A stretch of DNA of 52,374 bases from an uncultured Prevotellaceae bacterium (GTDB lineage Bacteria; Bacteroidota; Bacteroidia; Bacteroidales; UBA932), in NCBI GenBank assembly GCA_947166905.1, contig CAMVFZ010000014.1:1-52374 (forward strand), given 5' to 3'. The notes beneath the pieces were generated by a model. The model saw only the letters and a program-made list of their open reading frames with translations, was not told where the DNA came from and made no database searches. Each line of letters opens with the position of its first letter. Position 1 is the first letter of the stretch. This document shows positions 39,435 through 47,201 of this stretch, piece after piece. The translations under genes and the position numbers were made by a program.

Positions 39435-39845
39435 GTGAGCGAAACAACAGCGAGGTGGATTGAAGAAAACACGCGGACGAAATCATACAAGTTCGTGTGT
39501 TCTGCCTGCGGAAAAGTGGCTTATGACACGCCGATTTGCGGAGATAAGCATTGGGCGACCAAAAGGCCGTGTTCGTTACAATACTGTCCGCACTGCGGGG
39601 CCAAAATGGATTTAGGGCCGAAGAAAACGCCAACGGACGGCGAGGCATTAAAGGCCTTGAAAACACTTACGGAATACTGCGGCTGTGTTTCTTGCGGAGA
39701 TTGCAAGATTAAGAAAATCGTACATTGTGACTACGACAAGGAATGGAGCGAGGAAATGATGGCGATACCGATGTATTGGGACAGCGAACTGTTGAAGAAG
39801 CTGGAAAAGGAGGAAGCGAATGCCAACGTCGAATGTGCCGAATGA
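39435..39845 (+). CDS. Zinc-ribbon protein
   Basis: GTG start behind GGGAGG; 136 residues. FVCSACGKVAY and LQYCPHCGAKMD form a zinc ribbon in the first half, with further Cys (YCGCVSCGDC) in the second. Cys spacing suggests two metal sites. Role unknown. Confidence 0.62.
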   Translation: MSETTARWIEENTRTKSYKFVCSACGKVAYDTPICGDKHWATKRPCSLQYCPHCGAKMDLGPKKTPTDGEALKALKTLTEYCGCVSCGDCKIKKIVHCDYDKEWSEEMMAIPMYWDSELLKKLEKEEANANVECAE

Positions 39846-40053
39846 CAACGTGAACCACCCGGCCCACTACACCCAGGGCGGCATTGAGTGCATTGACGCC
39901 ATCAAGGCCAGCATGGGGGCCGAAAAGTTCAAAGGATTCCTCAAGGGCAACGCCATGAAATACCTGTGGCGGTATGAGATAAAGGGAGGCGTGGAAGATT
40001 TACGCAAGGCCCAATGGTATTTGGACAGACTTATAAAGGAGCTGGAAAAATGA
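39820..40053 (+). CDS. DUF3310 family protein
   Basis: A 77-residue protein with NHPAHYTQGGIECIDAI and KYLWRYEIKGGVEDLRKAQW, the full DUF3310 pattern found in many phages (sometimes called nucleotide kinase-like). Function is not established. Confidence 0.85.
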   Translation: MPTSNVPNDNVNHPAHYTQGGIECIDAIKASMGAEKFKGFLKGNAMKYLWRYEIKGGVEDLRKAQWYLDRLIKELEK

Positions 40054-40304
40054 GCATAGGAAGATGTAAAAGATGTGGAGCAGCCGTTCTTTGGATAAAG
40101 ACGCCTGCCGGAAAGAATATGCCATGCGACCCGGCGGCTGTAACCTATTGGAAAGACAGCAACGGCAAGGGCCGCGTTGTAACTCCCAACGGCGAAGTTG
40201 TCCGTTGCAGCTTTGACGGAAACCCTGACGAGGCAACAGGCTGGGGCTATATCCCTCATTGGGGGACCTGCACGCACCCTGATGAGTTCAGGAGGAAGAA
40301 ATGA
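40050..40304 (+). CDS. Small zinc-binding-like protein
   Basis: An 84-residue protein. CKRCGAAVLWIKTPAGKNMP and later C/H residues (GTCTHPDEF) suggest a zinc site; similar proteins are common in phage replication regions. Unknown function. Confidence 0.62.
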   Translation: MSIGRCKRCGAAVLWIKTPAGKNMPCDPAAVTYWKDSNGKGRVVTPNGEVVRCSFDGNPDEATGWGYIPHWGTCTHPDEFRRKK

Positions 40305-40498
40305 GAAACACGAGAGTGCGGAGGAAAGGCCTGCTCCCCTGCCCTCACTGCGGTGGCCGGGCAGGAGTATATGAAGATTACACAGGCTGGTGGCTGGTAC
40401 AGTGCGAAAAATGTGGGGCCTCAACGTTGAAAAGGAAAACCGCTGAGGAATGCGTTGAGGCCTGGAACAGGAGGGTAAACGACCATGGTAGAGTGTAG
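40301..40498 (+). CDS. Lar-like restriction alleviation protein
   Basis: A 65-residue zinc ribbon: LLPCPHCGGRAGVYEDYTGW, CEKCGA and ECVEAWNRRV. Third Lar-like protein of the operon. Confidence 0.75.
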   Translation: MRNTRVRRKGLLPCPHCGGRAGVYEDYTGWWLVQCEKCGASTLKRKTAEECVEAWNRRVNDHGRV

Positions 40499-40811
40499 GA
40501 ATTGCGAGGGCACAGGCGTTGTCCGGGCAATTACCGGGGCGCAAATGCGCTGCCCTGTGTGCGAAGGGCGCGGCGTGATATTTGACAGAAGTTTGTCCCC
40601 GGCAGACTTTGACGGCATTGATTTATCCAACGGAGAGAGCTTCACGAGAACGAGAATGAGCCGGAGGGCCAAGATGCGGGCCATGACGGACGAACAGTTG
40701 GCTGAATATCTCGTGGAGAACGCGGAGGAGCTGGAAGCACCTGACGGAGATTACCATAAACACGCTGAGAGATTTGCCTTAGGCTGGCTACAACAGGAGG
40801 TAGAGGAATGA
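40485..40811 (+). CDS. DnaJ-type zinc finger protein
   Basis: A 108-residue protein: CRNCEGTGVV and CPVCEGRGVI form the zinc finger, followed by RRAKMRAMTDEQLAEYLVEN, a helical region found in small phage zinc proteins. Overlaps the previous gene by 14 bases. Confidence 0.65.
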   Translation: MVECRNCEGTGVVRAITGAQMRCPVCEGRGVIFDRSLSPADFDGIDLSNGESFTRTRMSRRAKMRAMTDEQLAEYLVENAEELEAPDGDYHKHAERFALGWLQQEVEE

Positions 40812-41065
40812 GCCAAAAGAGAACAGTGAGGAAAAAGAACGAACATGATGACGCGCTGGACGCGTTCAAAGTTTTGGACGAATATTGCCGGAACCACGCA
40901 AAAGACCTTTGTGAGAGCTGTGCCTTTAAACCGAGCCAGGGAGACGCTGACGAGGCCGCCTATGGGTGCGGAATGATTGCCGGGCTGATGTATTCGGAGA
41001 AATTCAACGAGATCTGTGAGAGGGCCAGGAAAAGGGCAGGTGAATTGGCAAATGGCGCTGATTAA
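40808..41065 (+). CDS. Small hypothetical protein
   Basis: An 85-residue helical protein with four Cys (two in EYCRNHAKDLCESCAF). Unknown. Overlapped on both sides. Confidence 0.55.
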   Translation: MSQKRTVRKKNEHDDALDAFKVLDEYCRNHAKDLCESCAFKPSQGDADEAAYGCGMIAGLMYSEKFNEICERARKRAGELANGAD

Positions 41066-41279
41066 ACTGACAATGGGAGCGAAAGACATTAGAGAGTGCC
41101 TTGACGGACAAAAAGTTTATGTCAACACATCACAAATCACATGCTTTTACAGGGAGCCGGAGAAAGACACAACAGTAGTGGTGTTAAGCAACGAGAGGCC
41201 GGTGTTGTATGTGACAGACATGCCGGAAAAGATTGCCGCGAAGATTGAGGGCGCAGAACACCCGGAGTGCAGATTATAG
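41052..41279 (+). CDS. Small hypothetical protein
   Basis: A 75-residue strand-rich product from ATG 41052 (GGCAGGTG upstream). Unknown. Confidence 0.55.
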   Translation: MALIKLTMGAKDIRECLDGQKVYVNTSQITCFYREPEKDTTVVVLSNERPVLYVTDMPEKIAAKIEGAEHPECRL

Positions 41280-41289
41280 GAGGTGCGGA

Positions 41290-41670
41290 ATGCTGAATTT
41301 TAAGAACAAGCAGCTGTGTGATTATATCCTCAGGCAATGGAGCCATTGGGGCCAGCTTATGATGTTGCTGGAGGAAATGGCAGAGCTTGCCAAGGCGACC
41401 TGCAAGATTATGCGGCAGACCGGGGACAAGCCCGTATGTACAGAAAACTTCCGGGAAGAATTGGCCGACGTGGTGGTTATGATAGAGCAATGCAAGATGA
41501 TGTTTGACATCTCTGATTGGGAAATCAACCAAAGGGCCAGCGAGAAGCTGGAAAGAGCCATTAAAAGAAATGAGGTGAGCCACAATGAAGCCACTATTGA
41601 TGAAGCTGATTATCCCGGTGAAACCCCGGACGAAGAAAAACTCCCAGCAGATACTGAAAGCGGGCAATAA
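41290..41670 (+). CDS. MazG-like nucleotide pyrophosphohydrolase
   Basis: A 126-residue protein with QLMMLLEEMAELAKATCK and ENFREELADVVVMIEQCK. The two E-x-x-E/E-x-x-D helices bind Mg2+ in MazG-like/all-alpha NTP pyrophosphatases. It may cleanse nucleotide pools or lower (p)ppGpp. Acidic C-terminal tail. Confidence 0.8.
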   Translation: MLNFKNKQLCDYILRQWSHWGQLMMLLEEMAELAKATCKIMRQTGDKPVCTENFREELADVVVMIEQCKMMFDISDWEINQRASEKLERAIKRNEVSHNEATIDEADYPGETPDEEKLPADTESGQ

Positions 41671-42025
41671 ACGCTGGATTGGGCCGTCAAAAGAGGCCCT
41701 GGCCTTTGAAAGACAGTGCGGCTGGTGGGTAAAACAGGCATACCGACTTAAAATTGCCGAGCCTGTTAACGTCAGGGTGCGCTTCTTCATGGAATCCAAG
41801 CGGAAAGTTGACCTTACCAACCTTTTGGAAGCCATTGACGACGTCCTGGTGAAATATGAAGTCGTTGCGGACGACAACGCGAACATCATCGCGGGCCATG
41901 ACGGCAGCCGGGTGTACGTTGACCGGGTAAGTCCCCGGCTGGAAATTGAGATTGAATCTATTGAGATCGCTGACATGAGGAACCACTGTTCCTTTGCAGA
42001 AGAACCGGGATTTGTGCGGTATTGA
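41585..42025 (+). CDS. rusA: RusA-type Holliday junction resolvase
   Basis: The 146-residue protein has IIPVKPRTKKNSQQI at the N-terminus and KVDLTNLLEAIDDVLVKYEV, where the Asp residues of D-x-x-N-x-x-x-x-x-x-D bind the catalytic metal. RusA resolves branched DNA before packaging. Its first 86 bases overlap the MazG-like gene; RBS GAGGTGAG supports this start. Confidence 0.88.
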   Translation: MKPLLMKLIIPVKPRTKKNSQQILKAGNKRWIGPSKEALAFERQCGWWVKQAYRLKIAEPVNVRVRFFMESKRKVDLTNLLEAIDDVLVKYEVVADDNANIIAGHDGSRVYVDRVSPRLEIEIESIEIADMRNHCSFAEEPGFVRY

Positions 42026-42035
42026 GGTAACGGAA

Positions 42036-42608
42036 ATGAAATATCAGTACAACGATTATGTGGAGGCCGTCAAGATGTATCTCCAAAAGTATGAGGAGTT
42101 CAAGGCCTATGTGAAGACGCTGGAAGACCAGATAGCCGAGTACGAGGAACGGCTGGCAAAGGAAGGCCCCGCTGCCAAGACACAGGTATATAGCAAGGCC
42201 CCCGGCGGCAGCAACCGGCCCGGAAGCATTCAGGAAAGCTACTGTATGCGCCGGGAGTTTATGCGCTCTGAGATTGAGCGTATGCAACAGGAAGTGAACG
42301 AGACGCAGACAGTGCTGGACAGGCTGGACTTCGCCATTAACAGGCTCGGTGATAATGACAGGAAACTCATGCGGGAGCATTGGATTGAAGGCACTTCGTG
42401 GGAAAAGACGGCCGAGCTGATACACGCCAGCACCGGCTACTGCAGGAACAGGAGTAAGAAGATTTTTGTCAAATTGGCCGGAATGATGTTCGGCCCGCAC
42501 GCCACCCCACTTAATCTGCGTATGATATTTTACAAGGGCCAGCAGGGCGAGCTGTGCAGCAACCCTCTACTCCTTGCGAACACTGTGACAAAATTGAACA
42601 AAATTTAG
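42036..42608 (+). CDS. ArpU/RinA-like late transcription regulator
   Basis: Start at ATG 42036, 190 residues. A coiled N-terminal part is followed by NRLGDNDRKLMREHWIEGTS and WEKTAELIHASTGYCRNRSK, a sigma-4-like HTH arrangement typical of ArpU/DUF1492 proteins. These activate late genes in Gram-positive phages and stand, as here, at the end of the early operon just before the terminase block. Confidence 0.78.
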   Translation: MKYQYNDYVEAVKMYLQKYEEFKAYVKTLEDQIAEYEERLAKEGPAAKTQVYSKAPGGSNRPGSIQESYCMRREFMRSEIERMQQEVNETQTVLDRLDFAINRLGDNDRKLMREHWIEGTSWEKTAELIHASTGYCRNRSKKIFVKLAGMMFGPHATPLNLRMIFYKGQQGELCSNPLLLANTVTKLNKI

Positions 42609-42658
42609 CAGATTTGAGCAGAAACGCAACAAAAGTTAACAGATTTGAGCAGAAGTGT
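42597..42658 (+). repeat. Two tandem 31-bp repeats upstream of the late promoter
   Basis: 42597-42627 and 42628-42658 agree in 26 of 31 positions and share AGATTTGAGCAGAA. They begin within the last codons of the regulator gene and end three bases before a promoter -35. They are likely activator-binding sites. Confidence 0.62.
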
Positions 42659-42661
42659 GTA

Positions 42662-42691
42662 TTGAATGGTGTTGCGTTCCGGGATTATGAT
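42662..42691 (+). promoter_or_regulatory. Candidate late promoter
   Basis: TTGAAT, 18 bp, TATGAT. It lies directly after the tandem repeats and before a terminator hairpin and the modification/packaging operon. Confidence 0.58.
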
Positions 42692-42734
42692 AAGACCGTG
42701 GAAGTGTGATGAGCTTTCATTTCAAATCCTGCCT

Positions 42735-42778
42735 AAACAAGACGGCGTCAGTTAAAAGCTGGCGTCGTTTTGTTTTGC
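42735..42778 (+). terminator. Terminator between late promoter and packaging operon
   Basis: GACGGCGTCAG and CTGGCGTCGTT form an 11-base stem (two G-T pairs) around TTAAAAG, followed by TTTGTTTTG. Read-through of this site would be needed for transcription from the promoter at 42662. Confidence 0.75.
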
Positions 42779-42803
42779 AGAGAAAACACAAGGAGGAATG
42801 TTT

Positions 42804-43442
42804 GTGGAGACCAAGACCGTAAAACTTAGCAGGCTGAAAATTGCCGACTACAATCCGCGGCAAGACCTGCAGCCGGGAGACTCCCGGTACGAGAGCATCA
42901 AAAAGAGCGTGGACAAATTTGGGCTTGTCGTTCCCATCATCGTAAACAGGAACGGCATGCGAATCATCAGCGGCCACCAGCGGTACAAAATCCTGAAGGC
43001 CCAGGGCGTGACGGAAACAGAAGTAATCATTGTCGAGCTGGACGAAGAAAAAGAAAAGCTGCTTAACCTTGCCTTGAACAAGATCCGTGGACAGTGGGAC
43101 ATGACAAAGCTGTCCGAGCTGCTGCATGAATTTGACGACGAGCAGCTATCGTTCACCGGCTTTTCGGCAGAGGAAATCGAGGCCCTCACGGAAGAATATG
43201 AGGAGGCCCTTGAGGACGTTATCGGCGAAACCGCGCCGGAAGATGAAGAAAAAGACGCACAGGAAGGCACCGAGAAAGACCGAGAAGCAACGGAAGAAGG
43301 CGTGCTTGTGTATCTCTCCTTTGAGAAAAAAGAGGACGCTCTCGCATGGTTAGAGGCGCATAAAATCAAAAAGACATTCGGCGCCACAAATAACATTAAC
43401 ATCAACGTAAAGGGTGGTGAATACGATGTTGACGGAGATTGA
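42804..43442 (+). CDS. ParB-like nuclease/partition domain protein 1
   Basis: Start taken at GTG 42804, 7 bases from GGAGG; ATG 42798 is closer to the site than usual. The N-terminal half is a ParB/Srx fold (KIADYNPRQDLQPGDSRY, then IISGHQRYKIL with the G-H-Q-R box) followed by LNLALNKIRGQW. The C-terminal half is acidic with a short strand-helix end. ParB-like proteins with this end pattern recur beside phage terminases and DNA modification genes, probably recognising DNA. Confidence 0.82.
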   Translation: METKTVKLSRLKIADYNPRQDLQPGDSRYESIKKSVDKFGLVVPIIVNRNGMRIISGHQRYKILKAQGVTETEVIIVELDEEKEKLLNLALNKIRGQWDMTKLSELLHEFDDEQLSFTGFSAEEIEALTEEYEEALEDVIGETAPEDEEKDAQEGTEKDREATEEGVLVYLSFEKKEDALAWLEAHKIKKTFGATNNININVKGGEYDVDGD

Positions 43443-44025
43443 GTTAAGCAAAATGAATCCTGCGCCGTACAACCCGCGCATCACCCTGACGGAAGATATG
43501 CCGGAATACAAGGCCCTGAAGTCGAGCCTTGAAGAATTTGGCGAAGTGGAACCTATCGTATGGAACAAACAGACCGGGAATATTGTCGGCGGCCATCAGA
43601 GATACAACGTACTCAAGGCTATGGGCGTCAAGAAAGCGCTCGTTTCTGTAGTCGACATTCCAGAAGAAGAAGAAAAGGTCCTGAATGTGGCCCTGAACAA
43701 GGTTAGCGGTGATTGGGACGAAGAAAAACTCAAGGAAGTGCTGGAAGGCCTGGACGTGGAAGATATAAACGTGACGGGCTTCAACATGGACGAAATCGCG
43801 CTGATTTTGGAAGATGACGGCGGTTTTGAAGATGTGCTGACCGACACGCTGGAAGCCTCTGAAGAACTCAACGAGGAGGCCGGGCAGTACGGCATGAGCT
43901 ATGTGATAACGCTGCATTTTGAAGATGCCGACGCTGCGAGGGCCTGGGCAGAAAAGGAACAGATTGAAATGAACCTGAAGCCTGGAACCACAACTACTGT
44001 TATCCGCGTGGAGGCCAAAGAATGA
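43426..44025 (+). CDS. ParB-like nuclease/partition domain protein 2
   Basis: ATG 43426 behind AGGGTGGTG; about 199 residues, overlapping the first ParB gene. PYNPRITLTEDMPEYKALKS, VGGHQRYNVLKAMGV and LNVALNKVSGDW repeat the features of the first copy, so the two are paralogues. The C-terminal module (YVITLHFEDADAARAWAEKE) also matches the end of the first protein. Confidence 0.84.
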   Translation: MLTEIELSKMNPAPYNPRITLTEDMPEYKALKSSLEEFGEVEPIVWNKQTGNIVGGHQRYNVLKAMGVKKALVSVVDIPEEEEKVLNVALNKVSGDWDEEKLKEVLEGLDVEDINVTGFNMDEIALILEDDGGFEDVLTDTLEASEELNEEAGQYGMSYVITLHFEDADAARAWAEKEQIEMNLKPGTTTTVIRVEAKE

Positions 44026-44507
44026 TTATCGTGGTAATCGGTCAGTCCGGGGCCGGCAAGACTACCTTTGTGAAAAACAACTTCCTGCAAGGAGAGTGCG
44101 AAATCGTTGACGACATCGTGCCATATACCACAAATGGAAAATACTGCGTTATTGGCAAGTATTTTGTTGGGAGACGCACGGAGGGAACCGATACACTCAG
44201 TTACTCAGCACAGGAAAAGATTCGCAATCTCGTGCAAAAGCTCGTGAAAGAGGGCAAGGATATCGTCATGGAAGGCGACAGGATAAACAACCGGGCGACC
44301 CTTGCTTACATTTCCATGCTGAAAGTTCCTGTGAAGATGTATCTCGTGACGTGCGGCCTCGAAACGTCCATAAAACGGCTGCGCTCTGCCGGAAGCAAAA
44401 TCACGGAGCCGTTCCTGAAAACAACCCGGACAAAGTCCCATAACAATTATGCCAAATGGAGCAAACGCTTCAATGGGGAGGTTGTCGTTACCGATGGAGA
44501 AAATTGA
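44022..44507 (+). CDS. P-loop kinase, predicted 5-hydroxymethyl-dU DNA kinase
   Basis: A 161-residue P-loop protein. IIVVIGQSGAGKTTFVKNNF is the Walker A loop. RRTEGTDTLSYS and VMEGDRINNR are the substrate and Walker B-like segments seen in the small kinases of phage thymidine hypermodification clusters (ViI/M6/SP10-type). These kinases phosphorylate hydroxymethyl-uracil in DNA to prime addition of an amino acid. Its gene is followed directly by the amino acid:DNA transferase-like gene, as in known clusters. Substrate is inferred. Confidence 0.75.
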   Translation: MIIVVIGQSGAGKTTFVKNNFLQGECEIVDDIVPYTTNGKYCVIGKYFVGRRTEGTDTLSYSAQEKIRNLVQKLVKEGKDIVMEGDRINNRATLAYISMLKVPVKMYLVTCGLETSIKRLRSAGSKITEPFLKTTRTKSHNNYAKWSKRFNGEVVVTDGEN

Positions 44508-45495
44508 TTACAGGAAAGAACGCTGGGAGGGCTGCAAGGCCTACCACATTGCCGGAATGAAGATGGACGAGGTCGACCCGGCCTGCCCTATGCTGAAATA
44601 CATAGCGCGCCATTTAAAGCTGACAGTTGACCAGCGGTTTTGGCTCGCGTGGCTGTACTCAACCTGTTATTCGGCTCCCACGGCATTTTATATGATTACA
44701 CACCTGCCCTCGTCCCGGACGCTGGACCCGGTGGAGATGAATGTATGGTGGAAGGCCCATAAACATCAAATGGTGTTTGAGAGCGACAGGCGTTATGTGA
44801 AGAACATGGACGAATTTCCGAAAATGTTCGAGAGCTACCGAAAGTACACCGCCATTGGCGAGTACAAGGCTTTCGCAAGGCAGAAAAAAGGGAATCCGGG
44901 CGCAACCTATGAGGCGATCTACAAAGACGTGGAAAAGAAACTCTACTTCTTTGGCAGATACAGCATCTTTATGTACCTGGAAACCATTTACAACCTGACA
45001 CACTTTCCGATGATGGCTACCGGGCTGAATTTACGGCAGGCCCGGACGAGCCGGAACGGAGTGTGCTTCGCCCTGGGTAAAGACCATTGGGCCCGGAAGG
45101 AAAAGGAAGCCGTCCGGCTGAATGCTGACCAATACAAATATCTCCAATACCACCTGAAACGGCTGTACACGGAATTGAAAAGGGAACACCCTGAGGTCCC
45201 CACCACCTATTGGAATTTGGAGACGTCCTTATGTGCCTACTACAAGCTTTTCAAACCGACACGCTACGCCGGGTATTACATTGACCGGCAGATGACGGAG
45301 ATTGAGAAGATGCAGAAGCTGGCCCCAAAGGGCGCGGATTGGAGTCTCCTGTGGAAGTTCCGCAAAGAGCATTTCAACCCCAAGGCCTTAGGTGAGGTTA
45401 TGGGCTACAAAGGAATCAGGAAAGAGCAGATGAATTACTTCCTGAACACCGGGCAATACACGGAGGAGCCGATGCCGTCGGTTGACTACCAATGA
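44494..45495 (+). CDS. Amino acid:DNA transferase-like protein (alpha-GPT pyrophosphorylase family)
   Basis: A 333-residue, all-helical protein from ATG 44494. The pattern TVDQRFWLAWLYSTCYSAPT, VWWKAHKHQMVFESDRRYVK and FFGRYSIFMYLETIYNLTHF is that of the alpha-glutamyl/putrescinyl-thymine pyrophosphorylase family. Members transfer an amino acid or amine to a pyrophosphorylated hydroxymethyl base. Overlap with the kinase gene and the following acetyltransferase and radical SAM genes support one pathway. Family call is from remembered pattern, not a search. Confidence 0.7.
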   Translation: MEKIDYRKERWEGCKAYHIAGMKMDEVDPACPMLKYIARHLKLTVDQRFWLAWLYSTCYSAPTAFYMITHLPSSRTLDPVEMNVWWKAHKHQMVFESDRRYVKNMDEFPKMFESYRKYTAIGEYKAFARQKKGNPGATYEAIYKDVEKKLYFFGRYSIFMYLETIYNLTHFPMMATGLNLRQARTSRNGVCFALGKDHWARKEKEAVRLNADQYKYLQYHLKRLYTELKREHPEVPTTYWNLETSLCAYYKLFKPTRYAGYYIDRQMTEIEKMQKLAPKGADWSLLWKFRKEHFNPKALGEVMGYKGIRKEQMNYFLNTGQYTEEPMPSVDYQ

Positions 45496-45905
45496 AAGTA
45501 AGGAAATTCGCCGGGACAAAGGAAGATTGGCAGCTCCTGCACGATATATGTTATGGCTGCGGGAGCGACAGCGTCAAAAACACGTACCCTTACATCAGGG
45601 CTGCGCAATATTACAGCGGCTCCAAGTTCATATGTGATATTTTTGACGAGGCCGGATTCTTTTGCGGAATACGCAACGCAACCCATGTAAGGGTAATTGC
45701 CATAGCCGCCATGACGGAAGGGCAGAGAAAAGGATTCGGCAGGAGAATGCTCCACTATGAGATGAAAAAGGCGAGTGCCGCCGGAATACACGAACTGACA
45801 CTACGGACGTCCCAAAAAGAACAGGGCGTCCGTTTTTGGCTGGCGGCGGGCGCAAAGTTTACCGGGAGGAAAGACACAGATTGGGTAATGAAAATACGAT
45901 TCTAA
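45492..45905 (+). CDS. GNAT acetyltransferase
   Basis: The 137-residue protein has VRVIAIAAMTEGQRKGFGRR, the acetyl-CoA binding motif A (Q-R-K-G-F-G) of GNAT enzymes, and a C-terminal FWLAAGAKFTGRKDTDWVMK with the usual last strands. In thymidine hypermodification pathways a GNAT protein acetylates or otherwise acylates the attached amine. Overlaps its neighbours, so same operon. Confidence 0.82.
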   Translation: MKVRKFAGTKEDWQLLHDICYGCGSDSVKNTYPYIRAAQYYSGSKFICDIFDEAGFFCGIRNATHVRVIAIAAMTEGQRKGFGRRMLHYEMKKASAAGIHELTLRTSQKEQGVRFWLAAGAKFTGRKDTDWVMKIRF

Positions 45906-47191
45906 AAAAGGACTACTCAAGCCCGCGCTGGACAAACGAGCTGCTGGACTGCTCAATGCCCATGAGCTTTGACACCTACAGCAAATGTGCCTATAACTGC
46001 CTATACTGTTTTGCGTTCTTCCAAAAAGACCACAACGTAAAAGGCTACTCTGCGGGAAAAGGCCCTATCTCCATTCGGAGTGTGGATCCGGCAAAGGTAA
46101 TAGCACTCTTTGAGGGCGCGTTCAAGAATGACCGAACCGCCAGCAAGAACAACCAGCAATTCTATCCGTACATACAGGCCCGGAAGATAATGCAATGGGG
46201 CGGCCTTGCGGACGAGTTCGACGAATGGGAGCGCAGATTCGGAATCACACTCGAGCTGCTGAAATACTTTGATAAGATTGACTATCCTTTATCATTCAGT
46301 ACAAAGGCGGCCTGGTGGACACAAGATGAGCGTTATATGAGCCTGTTCAGGAAGCACACTCACAATTGGCACGTGAAAATAAGCATCATAACCCCTGACG
46401 ATGCCAAGGCAAAGAAAATGGAAATGGGCGTGCCTTCTTCAACGGAACGGCTGGCCGCTATCAAAAGGCTGGCCGATATTGGCATTCATGTAACCCTGCG
46501 GCTGAGGCCTTTCATAATTGGAGTTTCCGAAGGCTGGCGGGAGCTGATTAAAAAGGCTCACGACGCCGGGGCCGACAGCGTTACAACGGAGTTCTTCTGC
46601 ATGGAGTCCCGCGCTGACGAGAAGCTCAAGAAACGTTATGCCGCCATGAGCAAGATATGCGGCTTTGACCTTTACGGATTTTACATGAAGAACAGCAGGC
46701 AGAGCGGGTACAAGAGATTGAACCGGGGCCTGAAAGCTCCAATCATTCACAAGATGAGGGACTATGCCCACAGCTTAGGCATGCGGTTCCATGTATCGGA
46801 CGCGTTCTGCCGCGAGTGCAACGACGCCTGTAATTGCTGCGGCGTCCCGCCGGAATGGGGAGTGAGCCAGACAGGGAACATTGGACAGGCCATTATCGTT
46901 GCCAGGGAAAAGGGTGTTGTGAAATACAGCGACGTTTACAAGGACCTGCCTAAATACATGAACTTCCCATGGGTAAGCGCGGCGAATTTCAACACCGGGA
47001 ATAATCGCAACCGGGCCTTGCAGTATGAAACAACCATGGAAGAATTTGTGCATAATAATTGGAATTCTGTTAAAAAAGCCACTTCCCCGGCCAAAGGCTA
47101 TGGCGGAGTTTTATTGCCTGCCGGATTGGACGAGAATGGCGACGTGATTTACAAATACAATCCTTTGGCGCGAAAGGACACAAAGAAATGA
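45881..47191 (+). CDS. Radical SAM enzyme of the DNA modification cluster
   Basis: Start placed at TTG 45881 behind GGGAGGA; ORF is open upstream. The protein of about 436 residues has KCAYNCLYCFAFF, the CxxxCxxC cluster motif, and a C-terminal group FCRECNDACNCCGVP for one or more extra metal sites. VTLRLRPFI and the general plan are similar to the SPL-like enzyme at 21764. In phage M6/ViI-type pathways a radical SAM enzyme rearranges the attached amino acid. Oxygen-sensitive chemistry fits an anaerobic host. Confidence 0.83.
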   Translation: MGNENTILKKDYSSPRWTNELLDCSMPMSFDTYSKCAYNCLYCFAFFQKDHNVKGYSAGKGPISIRSVDPAKVIALFEGAFKNDRTASKNNQQFYPYIQARKIMQWGGLADEFDEWERRFGITLELLKYFDKIDYPLSFSTKAAWWTQDERYMSLFRKHTHNWHVKISIITPDDAKAKKMEMGVPSSTERLAAIKRLADIGIHVTLRLRPFIIGVSEGWRELIKKAHDAGADSVTTEFFCMESRADEKLKKRYAAMSKICGFDLYGFYMKNSRQSGYKRLNRGLKAPIIHKMRDYAHSLGMRFHVSDAFCRECNDACNCCGVPPEWGVSQTGNIGQAIIVAREKGVVKYSDVYKDLPKYMNFPWVSAANFNTGNNRNRALQYETTMEEFVHNNWNSVKKATSPAKGYGGVLLPAGLDENGDVIYKYNPLARKDTKK

Positions 47192-47201
47192 GGGGAGGAC
47201 G

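Noticed and set aside
42700..42740. TTCAAATCC resembling a tRNA T loop
   Set aside because: No pairing T stem, acceptor or anticodon arm nearby.
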